Positions 25,920 through 34,545 of a stretch of DNA of 58,259 nucleotides are shown here, one piece after another. The stretch is from Planctomycetota bacterium. GTDB lineage: Bacteria > Planctomycetota > Phycisphaerae > Phycisphaerales > SM1A02. The position numbers and the translations under genes were made by a program. A model generated the notes under the pieces. That model was not told where the DNA came from, made no database searches, and saw only the letters and a program-made list of their open reading frames with translations. The stretch covers positions 1 through 58,259 of the forward strand of contig QWPW01000021.1 of NCBI GenBank assembly GCA_003671025.1, read 5' to 3'. Positions within the stretch are counted from its first letter, which is position 1; each line of letters begins with the position of its first letter.

Positions 25920-26459
25920 ATGCCCCGTCAGACTTACATTGCAAAATCTGGTGAGATCAAGACCGTTTGGCGCCACGTCGATGCGCAAGGCAAGACGCTT
26001 GGACGCCTCGCGACGGAAGTCGCGTTGGTCCTCATGGGCAAGCACCGCCCCGAGTACACCCCCGGCGTGATTTCTGGTGACGCCGTGATCATCACCAACG
26101 CGTCAAAGATCGTGCTCTCCGGCCGCAAGGCTGATCAGAAGACACGACGCCGCTGGTCGGGTTACCCAGGTGGATTGAAGATCCGCTCATACCGTCAAGA
26201 GATTGACTCGAATCCTGCGCGCTTGGTTTCCGAAGCGATTCTGCGCATGGTCCCCAAGGGTCGCTACGGTCGCTCGCTCGCTGCACGCTTGCGCGTGTTT
26301 GCCGGCGCGAGCCACACGCACTCGTCGCAGTCGCCGATTGAATTCGCGACCGCGTCGCTGCGCCACGAGATGCCTGAAGTGAAGATTGATGCGAGCACCG
26401 CCAAGGCTGCCCGTCTCAAGAGCGCTCCTCGCCGTGCCAACAGCCGCGCGATCGCCTAA
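25920..26459 (+). CDS. rplM: Ribosomal protein uL13
   Basis: The 179-residue protein has the uL13 core: GKTLGRLATEVALVLMGKHRPEYTPGV, GDAVIITNASKIVLSGRKADQK, RMVPKGRYGRS and LRVFAGASHTHSSQSP. A C-terminal extension of about 30 Ala/Lys/Arg-rich residues follows. ATG 25920 is chosen at the conserved start. It is followed after 118 bases by rpsI, the usual partner. Confidence 0.97.
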   Translation: MPRQTYIAKSGEIKTVWRHVDAQGKTLGRLATEVALVLMGKHRPEYTPGVISGDAVIITNASKIVLSGRKADQKTRRRWSGYPGGLKIRSYRQEIDSNPARLVSEAILRMVPKGRYGRSLAARLRVFAGASHTHSSQSPIEFATASLRHEMPEVKIDASTAKAARLKSAPRRANSRAIA

Positions 26460-26577
26460 GCGATTGATCTCCGTAATCAAACGAACCGCATTTTCCAGTC
26501 GAGACAGTAAACAGAAGCACCTTGCAGAGAATTTCGCCAGCACTTCGAAGTGCCGGTGTTGAGAATCGAAAGCCCCC

Positions 26578-27060
26578 ATGACTGAAGAGACCACGACCAT
26601 CGCCGCTTCGACCGCGGACGCCCAGAACGCTGCCACGCGCAGCAACGCCCACATCCTGCGCGGACCCGATCCACGCGGTTGGTACTGGGGAACGGGACGC
26701 CGCAAGACTGCGGTCGCTCGCGTGCGCGTGAAGGGTGGCACCGGCCAGTTCGAAGTGAACGGCAAGGACTTCACCGAATTCTTCGTCGAAGAGCGCGACA
26801 GGCAGAACATCCTCTCGGTCCTCGACAAGACCGGCCTCAAGGGCAAGCTCGATGTCAAGGTCAACGCTTGCGGTGGCGGAACGACCGGTCAGACCGGCGC
26901 AACGCTGCTAGGCCTCGGCCGCGCGGTGATGAACTTCGACGCGACACTCGAAGCGATCCTCCGCGAGAACGACTTCCTGACCCGCGACGCCCGTAAGGTC
27001 GAGCGCAAGAAGTACGGCCAGTCCGGCGCTCGTCGTCGCTACCAGTTCAGCAAGCGCTGA
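26578..27060 (+). CDS. rpsI: Ribosomal protein uS9
   Basis: The protein of 160 residues has a non-conserved ~35-residue N-terminal extension before the uS9 core, which begins YWGTGRRKTAVARVRVKGGTG. The family ending RKKYGQSGARRRYQFSKR carries the basic tail that contacts P-site tRNA. A small hairpin (GCACT/AGTGC around 26537-26550) lies just upstream of the gene. It forms an operon with rplM and ends at a clear terminator. Confidence 0.97.
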   Translation: MTEETTTIAASTADAQNAATRSNAHILRGPDPRGWYWGTGRRKTAVARVRVKGGTGQFEVNGKDFTEFFVEERDRQNILSVLDKTGLKGKLDVKVNACGGGTTGQTGATLLGLGRAVMNFDATLEAILRENDFLTRDARKVERKKYGQSGARRRYQFSKR

Positions 27061-27089
27061 GTCGCACGAGTTCGAACAACAAACACACA

Positions 27090-27123
27090 CAGGCGCGCCA
27101 CTCGTTGGCGCGCCTGTTTCTTT
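27090..27123 (+). terminator. Intrinsic terminator after rpsI
   Basis: A perfect 11-bp stem (27090-27100 with 27106-27116) with a CTCGT loop is followed by TTTCTTT. Confidence 0.93.
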
Positions 27124-27311
27124 GTGATGACGATTCGCGCGACTGCTCGACAACGACGCAACGCGTCGTTGCGAGTTTCCCTGCGACGCTCCTATGCGCG
27201 CCATCACTGCGTTGGATTGCGATGATGCCCGCACAACACTCGTCGCACCCATGTCAACAACGAGCACTGTTCACGCTGGCAATGAGGCTCGACGAAGAAG
27301 AGTTGCGCGCC

Positions 27312-28976
27312 TCACGCTTGCGCGAGATACGCCGCGCGCACAGCGCGTTCAGCTTCGCGCAGGCGACGAGTCATCAGCGCGACGGTGGTGCGCTCTTCGG
27401 TCGCGAGGGTCTCGATGGTTCGCGGCACCTGTCCGCAAAAGCCGAAGCGTCGCGCGAGCAGTCGCGCATCGGCTTGCGCTGCGCTGCGAGTCGTCGTTGT
27501 TTCGTTGATGAACGACACAAGGTGCGCGAACGGATCGACCAACGGTTGCCACTGCGCCAGTGATTCGAATGCGCGCAGAGGAATGCGCTGCGGGTGTCGC
27601 GCTGCGGCGCGGGTGGTTCGTCGCGTGGTAAGCAACTTCGCCAACGCGTAATCCGCGGCCAGCGAAACTGCGCGATCGAAGCGCTGACGCGCGGGGTCGA
27701 ACGCGCTGACAACGTCGCTCACCGCGTTCGCGAGTGCGCGCACCACGGCGCGCAACTCATCGAGCGGAAGTCGTTCTGGTCCACCTTCGCAAGTCTGATC
27801 CGCGCGACCGAGTGCGATGACCATCCCGCGCTCGAGCAGAAGTCCGCGCAAACGCAGCGCGGTGCGCAAGTCGGTTTCGATTTGATCAATGCGCGCGCGC
27901 TCGGGCCATCGCCCCAACGCATCGATCGCGCGCGAGGCACGACGCAAGAGATAGTGCATCGCGGCAGCGCGGGTTTCATCGCGTTCCGCTGCGGCGCGAC
28001 CGTCGCGAGCAAACAGTCGTCGAATATCTCGCGCGGATGAAAGCAGTTCCACCACATCGCCGTCGATCAGGCCGAGCGGTTGCAGTTTGCGTGCGGCTGG
28101 AGCGAAGGGGATTGTCTGATCCGCTTCGGGTAATTCGAAGGTGGCCAGCTCGACCCACGCAGGTTGTGCGCCGCGCAACAGTTCGCCGCGTCGACGATCG
28201 ACGAGTGCGCGCACCAGTGATTCGCTCTTGCCTAGACGCGACGCGATCCGCGCGGGATCGATGCCCAAACGCCATGCGCGTTCGGCGAAACGCGCCGCGC
28301 GTTCGCTGCCGCAACGCCGCGCCGAAGGTGAAACACCGAGTTCGCGCAAGAAGAGCAAACGCACGCCTTCATGCGAGCGCCCGCAACGCGCGGCGATTTC
28401 TTTGGCCGCGAGATTGAGTGTGCGTCCTGACTCCAACAGTGCGCGGCCTTCGACGAGCAAACGAGCTCGCTCGGAAGCATCGAAGCGGCGAAAGCTCCGC
28501 GCGCGATCAAACTCCATCGGATGCTGCGTGGCGAATGAAGCGAGGCTCTCGCGATAAATCGCTACGCGCAACTTTCCGCTCTCAACAACCCAATGCGCGC
28601 ACAATCCCGCGCGGCGCCAGCGTTGCAATGTCTTCGATGCGACGCCGATTTCGCGCGCGAGCTCTTCGGGAGTGCACGCGCCACCGGGGCGATCGTTGGC
28701 CTGCAACGAGAGTCGCTCCGAGAGATCGAGGACGAGCGTCACGAGATCGGCGCGCAATTCACGTCCACAAACGAGTTCGCCTTGCGCGGATTGAAGTTGC
28801 GTTCCGACGATGCGTCGCAGTTCATCGGAGAGCGCGTACCGCTGCGTCGGATCGATCGACGCGATGACCGCTTCCGCAGCCAACATCTGTCGTTGGGTTG
28901 CCTCGGCCGACGCGTACACCGTTTGCGCCGGAAGCGCACGCACAGTTGAGAGGGTGTAGGTCGCTCGTCGAGGCAT
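27312..28976 (-). CDS. Sigma-like DNA-binding protein with several helix-turn-helix segments
   Basis: This 554-residue cytosolic protein is rich in Arg and Ala. Helix-turn-helix-like segments appear at about 110-130 (TPEELAREIGVASKTLQRWRR), 200-225 (AAKEIAARCGRSHEGVRLLFLRE) and 250-275 (DPARIASRLGKSESLVRALVDRR). The C-terminus ARRFGFCGQVPRTIETLATEE resembles sigma-70 region 3/4 junctions (RFGL.G..P.TLEEI). It looks like a sigma-factor-derived regulator of a type I associate with planctomycetes, but no specific family name is certain. It lies downstream of the type III PKS on the same strand with ~110 bases between them and could be co-transcribed. Confidence 0.65.
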   Translation of the reverse strand: MPRRATYTLSTVRALPAQTVYASAEATQRQMLAAEAVIASIDPTQRYALSDELRRIVGTQLQSAQGELVCGRELRADLVTLVLDLSERLSLQANDRPGGACTPEELAREIGVASKTLQRWRRAGLCAHWVVESGKLRVAIYRESLASFATQHPMEFDRARSFRRFDASERARLLVEGRALLESGRTLNLAAKEIAARCGRSHEGVRLLFLRELGVSPSARRCGSERAARFAERAWRLGIDPARIASRLGKSESLVRALVDRRRGELLRGAQPAWVELATFELPEADQTIPFAPAARKLQPLGLIDGDVVELLSSARDIRRLFARDGRAAAERDETRAAAMHYLLRRASRAIDALGRWPERARIDQIETDLRTALRLRGLLLERGMVIALGRADQTCEGGPERLPLDELRAVVRALANAVSDVVSAFDPARQRFDRAVSLAADYALAKLLTTRRTTRAAARHPQRIPLRAFESLAQWQPLVDPFAHLVSFINETTTTRSAAQADARLLARRFGFCGQVPRTIETLATEERTTVALMTRRLREAERAVRAAYLAQA

Positions 28977-29085
28977 CAGAAATCAAGTACGCACGTGGGC
29001 GCATCGCATTCTAAAGGATGTCCTGAAAACTTTGCTCACGCCAAGATTTGCCACGAAGCGCGGAGTCGTGATCAAGCCCCGATGT

Positions 29086-30291
29086 TTACTGCATACGAAT
29101 GCGCACGAGATCCGCGGTAAGTCCCGGTCCAAATGCCAGTAGGTCGAGTTGCCGCGCGAGTTGCCCGTCGGGCGTGAGATCACTCCGCAAACGCTGTCCT
29201 TGCACGCTCTCTCTATACGCAGTCTGCTCGCCAGAATTCGTTTTGGCCAACAGCACGACACGCTCGCGAGTCGGTTCGGTTCTTCGAGCCTCGAGGTTCC
29301 GACAAAGAATGCGATTTGCCACACGAAATATTGCGCCAGAGCTGGTGTTTCCCGTGGTTCTCAGGACTTCGCGCGCGTCGGCGAGATCCCCCGCGTCCGT
29401 GGCATCTCTACGAAACGGCTGCGAATGTCGCGATGAAGAGCTGAACGCGAGCGCTCGCTCCACCGCGTCGAGAATCGCGACGCCGCCAGGATGCACCGCC
29501 ACCGCGTCGGCAGATGCGAGCCCTTGAAGGTGTGGAGTCGCTTGCTCAATCTCAGTGGGCACCGCGCGACCGAGCGTCATCGCGAAGCCATCATCTTCAA
29601 TCGACCACGACATGAGATCGCGTCCGCCGAGCAGTTGTGTGCGCGGATACTCGAGCATTCCCATGCATGGCGTGTTGGTGGCCGTCGCGTCGCTGCCCAT
29701 CACGATCGCACACGACGCGCCATCACCGAAGAGCGAAAACGAAATCAATGCATCGTGTGCGCCGCTGCGACGAAAGTGCAGCGAGCAGAGTTCCACCGCG
29801 ATCACCAAGACCACTGCGTCGGGGTCGCTGCTCGCGAGCGCGCGCGCCGTTCGCAGTGCAGCAACTCCGCCAAAGCAACCCATGAATCCCAGTTGCAATG
29901 GACGCGTCGATGGCGCAAGCCCGAGTTGCTCAACCAGATCGCAGTGCAAGCCTGGCGCGGCAAACCCTGTGCATGTGGCAATGACGAGATCGGTCACGCG
30001 CGCAGGGTCGACATTGGCGCGCGCGAGCGCTTCTTGTGCCGCACTGAGTGCGATTGTTCGAGCGATGGGCGCAAACATGCGCATGCGATCACTCGTCGAT
30101 GCATCGAGAATCGCGGCAATTTCGGCGGCTACACAGCGTGTTTCGATGGCACTGGTCGACGCGATGCGCATGAATCGTTCGTGCGCCACGCCTTCGAGTG
30201 CAAGCGCACGCGCTTGACGAGCGCACAGTTCCATCTGCGGATACGCGGGAGGCGACGCGAAACCCATCGACACCAATTGCGCGGTGCTCAT
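29086..30291 (-). CDS. Type III polyketide synthase (chalcone/stilbene-synthase family)
   Basis: The 401-residue protein condenses an acyl-CoA starter with malonyl-CoA units. The catalytic triad is complete: Cys139 in GFMGCFGG, His267 in AVHPGG and Asn315 in TTGNTSSG. The C-terminal AFGPGLTADL loop matches the family GFGPG motif. About 70 residues separate Asn315 from AFGPG, where roughly half that is usual, so there is an insertion of about 35 residues (around 328-375). Its ATG overlaps the stop of the FAD oxidoreductase (ATGA), so the two are coupled. Product class (alkylpyrone, alkylresorcinol or other) cannot be read. Confidence 0.93.
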   Translation of the reverse strand: MSTAQLVSMGFASPPAYPQMELCARQARALALEGVAHERFMRIASTSAIETRCVAAEIAAILDASTSDRMRMFAPIARTIALSAAQEALARANVDPARVTDLVIATCTGFAAPGLHCDLVEQLGLAPSTRPLQLGFMGCFGGVAALRTARALASSDPDAVVLVIAVELCSLHFRRSGAHDALISFSLFGDGASCAIVMGSDATATNTPCMGMLEYPRTQLLGGRDLMSWSIEDDGFAMTLGRAVPTEIEQATPHLQGLASADAVAVHPGGVAILDAVERALAFSSSSRHSQPFRRDATDAGDLADAREVLRTTGNTSSGAIFRVANRILCRNLEARRTEPTRERVVLLAKTNSGEQTAYRESVQGQRLRSDLTPDGQLARQLDLLAFGPGLTADLVRIRMQ

Positions 30292-31532
30292 CGTGTTGCA
30301 CTCGTCACGAGTGCGCGCGCCAACGCTGGACTTACTGTTGACGCGCGCAGTGCGGCGCGGAGCAATCGCGGTCGCGCGGCGAGCCATGCGACGCGTCGAC
30401 ATCGGCGTTCACTCGCGGCGAATGCGATGCGTCGCTGTTGTTCGTATCGCGCGGGAACCGCCGACAAATCACGTTCGCCGCGACTCAAACTTGCGCGCAC
30501 TACGTTGAGCAAAATCGCCGCGCCCTCAAACGCGCAGGCCATACCGTCGCCTGTGAACGGCTCGATGTACCCCGCCGCGTCGCCGAGCAACACCAGTCCT
30601 TCACTGCTGGCCGCGCGCGTTCGAAACGGAATCGGTCCCGCGCCGCCTGCGTTTTCGAGTGCCGCACTGAGCGCTTTCGGCGAGATCGCTTCGAGGCGCT
30701 CAAACGCGCGCGTCAATCGCATCCACGCTTCGCGCACCGAGATGCCCGCGTCAAACAACATTGCGGCGTGAACGCTGGTTTCATCGCGCACCAAGCCGAG
30801 GTAGCCACCGACGGCGACGAGCATGTGCACCGTGTTCGCATCGACGAGTTGCGCGACTGCCGGGTTTTCCAGCGGGAAATCAAACGCGATTCCAAAGCGG
30901 CGCCCCTGCTCGCCCGTGCGCGCAAGACCCGCATCACGCGCGACTCGTGAAGAAATTCCATCGGCACCGATGACCAACTCAGCGCTCCACACGCTTCCGT
31001 CAGACGCACGCACCGTGCGTGTCGACGCATCGAAACGAGCACTAAGCGGCTCGATGCGCGCGCCACATGTTCGTGCGTGATTCAAGATTGCCGGATCGAG
31101 CACGTCACGACGAACGACCATTCCGCGCAGTGCCAGCGGCGATCGCAGTGGTCGGGCGTGCGCGCACTCGATGCTGGTGAACGCGATCTCGGCGCTCGCG
31201 GATGCGCGCACGCATCGCTCGAGTCCAAGCGCTGCGATCGATGACGCGCTTCGTCCGTGCAGACAGTGTCCGCAACATTTCATGCGTGATGCGTGCTCTG
31301 CGTCACACCGTGGTTCGAACAGCACCGTGTCCACGCCAAGCGCTGCCAAGCTGCTCGCAGCGGCACCACCAGCGACACCGCCGCCGATCACGATGACGCG
31401 CGCGCGATTGGACGCGGCGTGCTTCGTCAGCGGTTGCGTGCCGACGAGGTTCTCCGACATCGCGCCGTGGTTGATGAGGTTCTCCAACACGAACGCAGCG
31501 TCGCACATTTTCTCGCGTCGGTATGCGCTCAT
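30288..31532 (-). CDS. FAD-dependent oxidoreductase (geranylgeranyl-reductase/monooxygenase-like)
   Basis: The protein is 414 residues from ATG 31532. It has the dinucleotide motif RVIVIGGGVAGGAAASSLAALG, a CCGHCLHGR cysteine segment, ELVIGADGISSRVAR, and the late FAD motif GLVLLGDAAGYIEPFTGDGM. These are typical of the GGR/FixC/PHBH superfamily. It is translationally coupled to the type III PKS and probably reduces or hydroxylates its product. The open frame reaches 31610 (TTG), and ATG 31460, which begins MSENLVG just before the Rossmann fold, is another candidate; none has a good Shine-Dalgarno. alr lies about 100 bases upstream. Confidence 0.85.
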   Translation of the reverse strand: MSAYRREKMCDAAFVLENLINHGAMSENLVGTQPLTKHAASNRARVIVIGGGVAGGAAASSLAALGVDTVLFEPRCDAEHASRMKCCGHCLHGRSASSIAALGLERCVRASASAEIAFTSIECAHARPLRSPLALRGMVVRRDVLDPAILNHARTCGARIEPLSARFDASTRTVRASDGSVWSAELVIGADGISSRVARDAGLARTGEQGRRFGIAFDFPLENPAVAQLVDANTVHMLVAVGGYLGLVRDETSVHAAMLFDAGISVREAWMRLTRAFERLEAISPKALSAALENAGGAGPIPFRTRAASSEGLVLLGDAAGYIEPFTGDGMACAFEGAAILLNVVRASLSRGERDLSAVPARYEQQRRIAFAASERRCRRVAWLAARPRLLRAALRASTVSPALARALVTSATR

Positions 31533-31630
31533 GCGGCGGCGATCGGCACCAATCGGCAAGGTGCTTCTCGCAACCAATTCGACAGCACGCGCTAGCAAAA
31601 TGCGCGTCAATCCGCGGTAAAAGTGTGGTG

Positions 31631-32896
31631 TTAGCCAGCGGCGCTGTTGGCGCGAGTCGCGTCATCAACGCTGCGTGTCGGCGCGACCGATCCTGCAATC
31701 GTGGGAAGCGAATCGCTCGACACGACGCGTGTGAGGCGTGGATTGAGCCGCGTGAGCAACTCGTGCACGATCAATCCCGACTGCGCGGCCAACCGTGGCA
31801 AGTGATTCGGCGCGTCGACATTGCGGCCGACGATCTCTGCTTCACAACCGATCCAATCGTTCGCGCTTGAGTCGTAGAGATCAGTCAAGTCAACCGTGAT
31901 CTGATCCATGTTGATCGCACCGATCACTGGCGCGTAGGCCTGCGTTCCGTGCGGCGTGCGAACTCCGATCATCTGCTGCCCGCAGGCTGCAGGAAGGCGC
32001 GCCACCGGAAATCCATCGGCGTAACCGACGGGAATCAAGCCGATGGTGGAACGACGACTCGCGGTCCAACGCGCGCCATATCCCACCGAGCAATTGGCCG
32101 CGATGACTTTCGCGCCAACAACGGTGCTGCTCCAACGAACCACGGGACGCAACGCGTCGCGCGTGATCAATGGCGCGTTGGCTTCGAGTTCATCGATTCC
32201 ATATCCCAGCCACGCGAGACCAAAGCGAACCATGGTGCGGTGGTATCGCTCATCGCGCGCCAACGCGTAGGTGCTTGCAACATGCTCGTAAGTATTCGTG
32301 GGAATGAAACGACGGTTCGCTTCGACGACGAGGCTGTATCGCGCGAGCTGATCCTCGGTGCGCGCGGCGTCGTAACGTGAATGCGAGAAGTGCGCGAAAA
32401 CTCCGCGCAATAGCAAGCGACGGCTCTCATGCACTGCGCGAATGATGCGTGATGCTTCGCTGGGATTCGCCCCGCCACGGCTCATTCCCACATCGATTTC
32501 AAGATGCACAGGAAGCGTCACACCGATCGACTCGGCACACGCTTCGAGCGCCGCGAGATTCGCTTCATCATGCACGACCAGATGCAGTTGACCTGCGAGC
32601 ATCAAGCGCACTAATTCGTCTTCGCGGGGAATATCAACGACGGGCATCAACACCAGAATCGGGACTGCGCCGTTCATCGCCGCTGCGGTTTCAATCGCTT
32701 GGCGCAACGAGTACACCGCAAGCATTTCCGCGCCCGCGCCCACCAATCGCTTGGCGACGCGGCCAACGCCGAGCCCATACGCATCAGCCTTCACAATGGG
32801 GCACAACGCACAGCCATTACCGACCGCACGTCGCAAGACCGACATGTTGTGGTCGATCGCAGTGAGGTCGATGTCGAGTGTGCTGGTGTCCTGCAT
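31631..32896 (-). CDS. alr: Alanine racemase
   Basis: This PLP enzyme converts L- to D-alanine for peptidoglycan. The 421-residue product has the PLP lysine (Lys36) in IVKADAYGLG, the second catalytic Tyr in NCSVGYGARW, and the active-site INMDQITVDL. An Ala/Ser/Thr-rich tail of ~35 residues lies at the C-terminus. ATG 32896 is chosen at the family N-terminus; the frame is open further upstream into the helicase promoter region. It is the first gene of the minus-strand run alr, FAD oxidoreductase, PKS, and may be co-transcribed with it. Confidence 0.95.
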   Translation of the reverse strand: MQDTSTLDIDLTAIDHNMSVLRRAVGNGCALCPIVKADAYGLGVGRVAKRLVGAGAEMLAVYSLRQAIETAAAMNGAVPILVLMPVVDIPREDELVRLMLAGQLHLVVHDEANLAALEACAESIGVTLPVHLEIDVGMSRGGANPSEASRIIRAVHESRRLLLRGVFAHFSHSRYDAARTEDQLARYSLVVEANRRFIPTNTYEHVASTYALARDERYHRTMVRFGLAWLGYGIDELEANAPLITRDALRPVVRWSSTVVGAKVIAANCSVGYGARWTASRRSTIGLIPVGYADGFPVARLPAACGQQMIGVRTPHGTQAYAPVIGAINMDQITVDLTDLYDSSANDWIGCEAEIVGRNVDAPNHLPRLAAQSGLIVHELLTRLNPRLTRVVSSDSLPTIAGSVAPTRSVDDATRANSAAG

Positions 32897-33078
32897 GGCG
32901 TCGTGCCTTCGGGAGCGCGCGTGAGTGCGCACAGAGCATTTGGGAAACCGCATCCCAAGCCACGAGACGCGTTCGATCATCCTGATCGCGCATGCGCTCG
33001 TGCTGCATTTGTATCGACTTCGTAAACCCTCTACCATCACCGTTCTTCGCGAAAGCCGTAGCCATACAGAAAGAGTCA

Positions 33079-34434
33079 ATGGATAATTCCTCTGCCGACA
33101 CCTTTGCAATCGACAAGACGTTCGCCTCACTCGGCTTGAACGAAGCACTTCTCGAGGGGCTGACCAAGCGCGGCTTCAAGCACCCAACCCACATTCAAGC
33201 GTCGCTCATCCCTGCTGCATTGCGCGGCAAAGATGTGCTCGGTCAAGCGAAGACCGGTACCGGCAAGACCGCAGCATTCGGCTTGCCCGTGCTGCAAATG
33301 CTCGATCCCACTGCGGCGTTTTCGGCGCTGGTGCTGGTGCCCACGCGCGAGTTGGCCATTCAAGTGGCCAAGGAACTGCAAGAGCTCGGCGCCTTCGCCA
33401 AGGTGCACACCGTCGCGGTCTACGGCGGCCAGCCCATCGACAAGCAGATGACCCAACTCAAGAAGGGTCCGCCGATCATCGTCGGCACTCCAGGGCGCGT
33501 GATGGATCTTGCCGATCGCGGCATTCTCCCGTTTGAGAATTTTCGCTTCGCGATTCTTGACGAAGTCGACCGCATGCTCGACATCGGATTTCGCGACGAC
33601 ATTCGCAAGATCCTCGGTCGATTGCGCAAGACGCCGCAAACCATCTTCGTCTCCGCCACCATCTCGAGCGAGATCGAGAAGCTCGCGCGCAGTTACATGA
33701 AGGACCCCGAGAAGATCGTGAGCGTCGAGAAGAGCCTCACCGTCTCGCAGGTCAACCAGAGTTACTTTGCAGTGGAGCGTTGGGACAAGCGACGCTTGCT
33801 GCTTCATCTGCTGCGCAAAGAAGAACCAGCGCTGACTGTGGTTTTTTGCCGCACAAAACGCGCAGTAGACGAGGTCACCGAGTTCCTCAACAAGAACAAG
33901 ATTGACGCGCACGCGATGCATGGCGACATGTATCAAAAGAAGCGGGATCAAGTGATGACGCGTCTGCGCGAGGGCGATCTCTCGGTGTTGGTGGCCAGCG
34001 ATCTTGCGGCGCGTGGGCTTGATGTCGACGACATCAGTCACGTCGTCAACTACGACATGCCCGAGGATCCCGAGGTGTACATCCACCGCATTGGTCGTAC
34101 TGCGCGCGCAGGCCGCAAGGGAATCGCGTGGAGTTTTGTCGCTCCCGACCAAGGCGAATTGTTGACCAACATCGAAATGCTTGCCAATGTCGAGATCCCC
34201 ACCGTGGGCTACGCCGACTTCAAGCCTGGACCGATTCCGATGGACGTGTCGGCGATGCGCGAGTACGAGGCCAAGCGCAAAGAGGACAACCAGCAGTCGC
34301 GCAACCGCACCGCTGCTCCCGAAGTTCCTGTTGCGGCCAAGGTCGTCGATGAGACTCGCTTCCCCGATGGAATCGTTCCAACCGCACTGCCCGGGCGACG
34401 CCTCGGTGGTCGTGTCGCGACGCGCAAGCGCTGA
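33079..34434 (+). CDS. DEAD-box ATP-dependent RNA helicase with DEVD motif II
   Basis: The 451-residue SF2 helicase has the Q motif region (FKHPTHIQ), motif I AKTGTGKT, Ia PTRELA, Ib TPGR, motif III SAT, IV (VVFCRTK), V (ASDLAARGLD) and VI (HRIGRTARAG). Motif II reads DEVD in AILDEVDRMLDIGF instead of DEAD, as in some bacterial members. A polar C-terminal tail with ~70 residues ends RRLGGRVATRKR and could bind RNA. It is divergent from alr, and the shared ~180-base gap should hold both promoters. Confidence 0.95.
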   Translation: MDNSSADTFAIDKTFASLGLNEALLEGLTKRGFKHPTHIQASLIPAALRGKDVLGQAKTGTGKTAAFGLPVLQMLDPTAAFSALVLVPTRELAIQVAKELQELGAFAKVHTVAVYGGQPIDKQMTQLKKGPPIIVGTPGRVMDLADRGILPFENFRFAILDEVDRMLDIGFRDDIRKILGRLRKTPQTIFVSATISSEIEKLARSYMKDPEKIVSVEKSLTVSQVNQSYFAVERWDKRRLLLHLLRKEEPALTVVFCRTKRAVDEVTEFLNKNKIDAHAMHGDMYQKKRDQVMTRLREGDLSVLVASDLAARGLDVDDISHVVNYDMPEDPEVYIHRIGRTARAGRKGIAWSFVAPDQGELLTNIEMLANVEIPTVGYADFKPGPIPMDVSAMREYEAKRKEDNQQSRNRTAAPEVPVAAKVVDETRFPDGIVPTALPGRRLGGRVATRKR

Positions 34435-34456
34435 CGTTGTTGGCGGTGGACCTCGC

Positions 34457-34545
34457 GAAATGCGCGGGAAATGCGCGGGAAATGCGCGGGAAATGCGCGC
34501 GAAATGCAGGAATTCACTGGTGAGTTCACTGGTGAGTCACTGGGT
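34457..34545 (+). repeat. Short tandem repeats at the psuG start
   Basis: Two arrays lie back to back. The first has four full and one partial copy of an 11-bp unit (GAAATGCGCGG) from 34457 to 34510, each carrying an ATG, so the five ATGs fall in all three frames. The second has 2.75 copies of the 12-bp unit TTCACTGGTGAG from 34513 to 34545 and encodes the in-frame SSLVSSLV-like N-terminus. Length change of the 11-bp array would alter which ATGs are in frame with psuG. Confidence 0.85.

Noticed and set aside
29491-30771. 426-codon plus-strand ORF across the PKS and oxidoreductase
   Set aside because: Arg/His/Ser-rich shadow frame opposite two genes with intact catalytic motifs.
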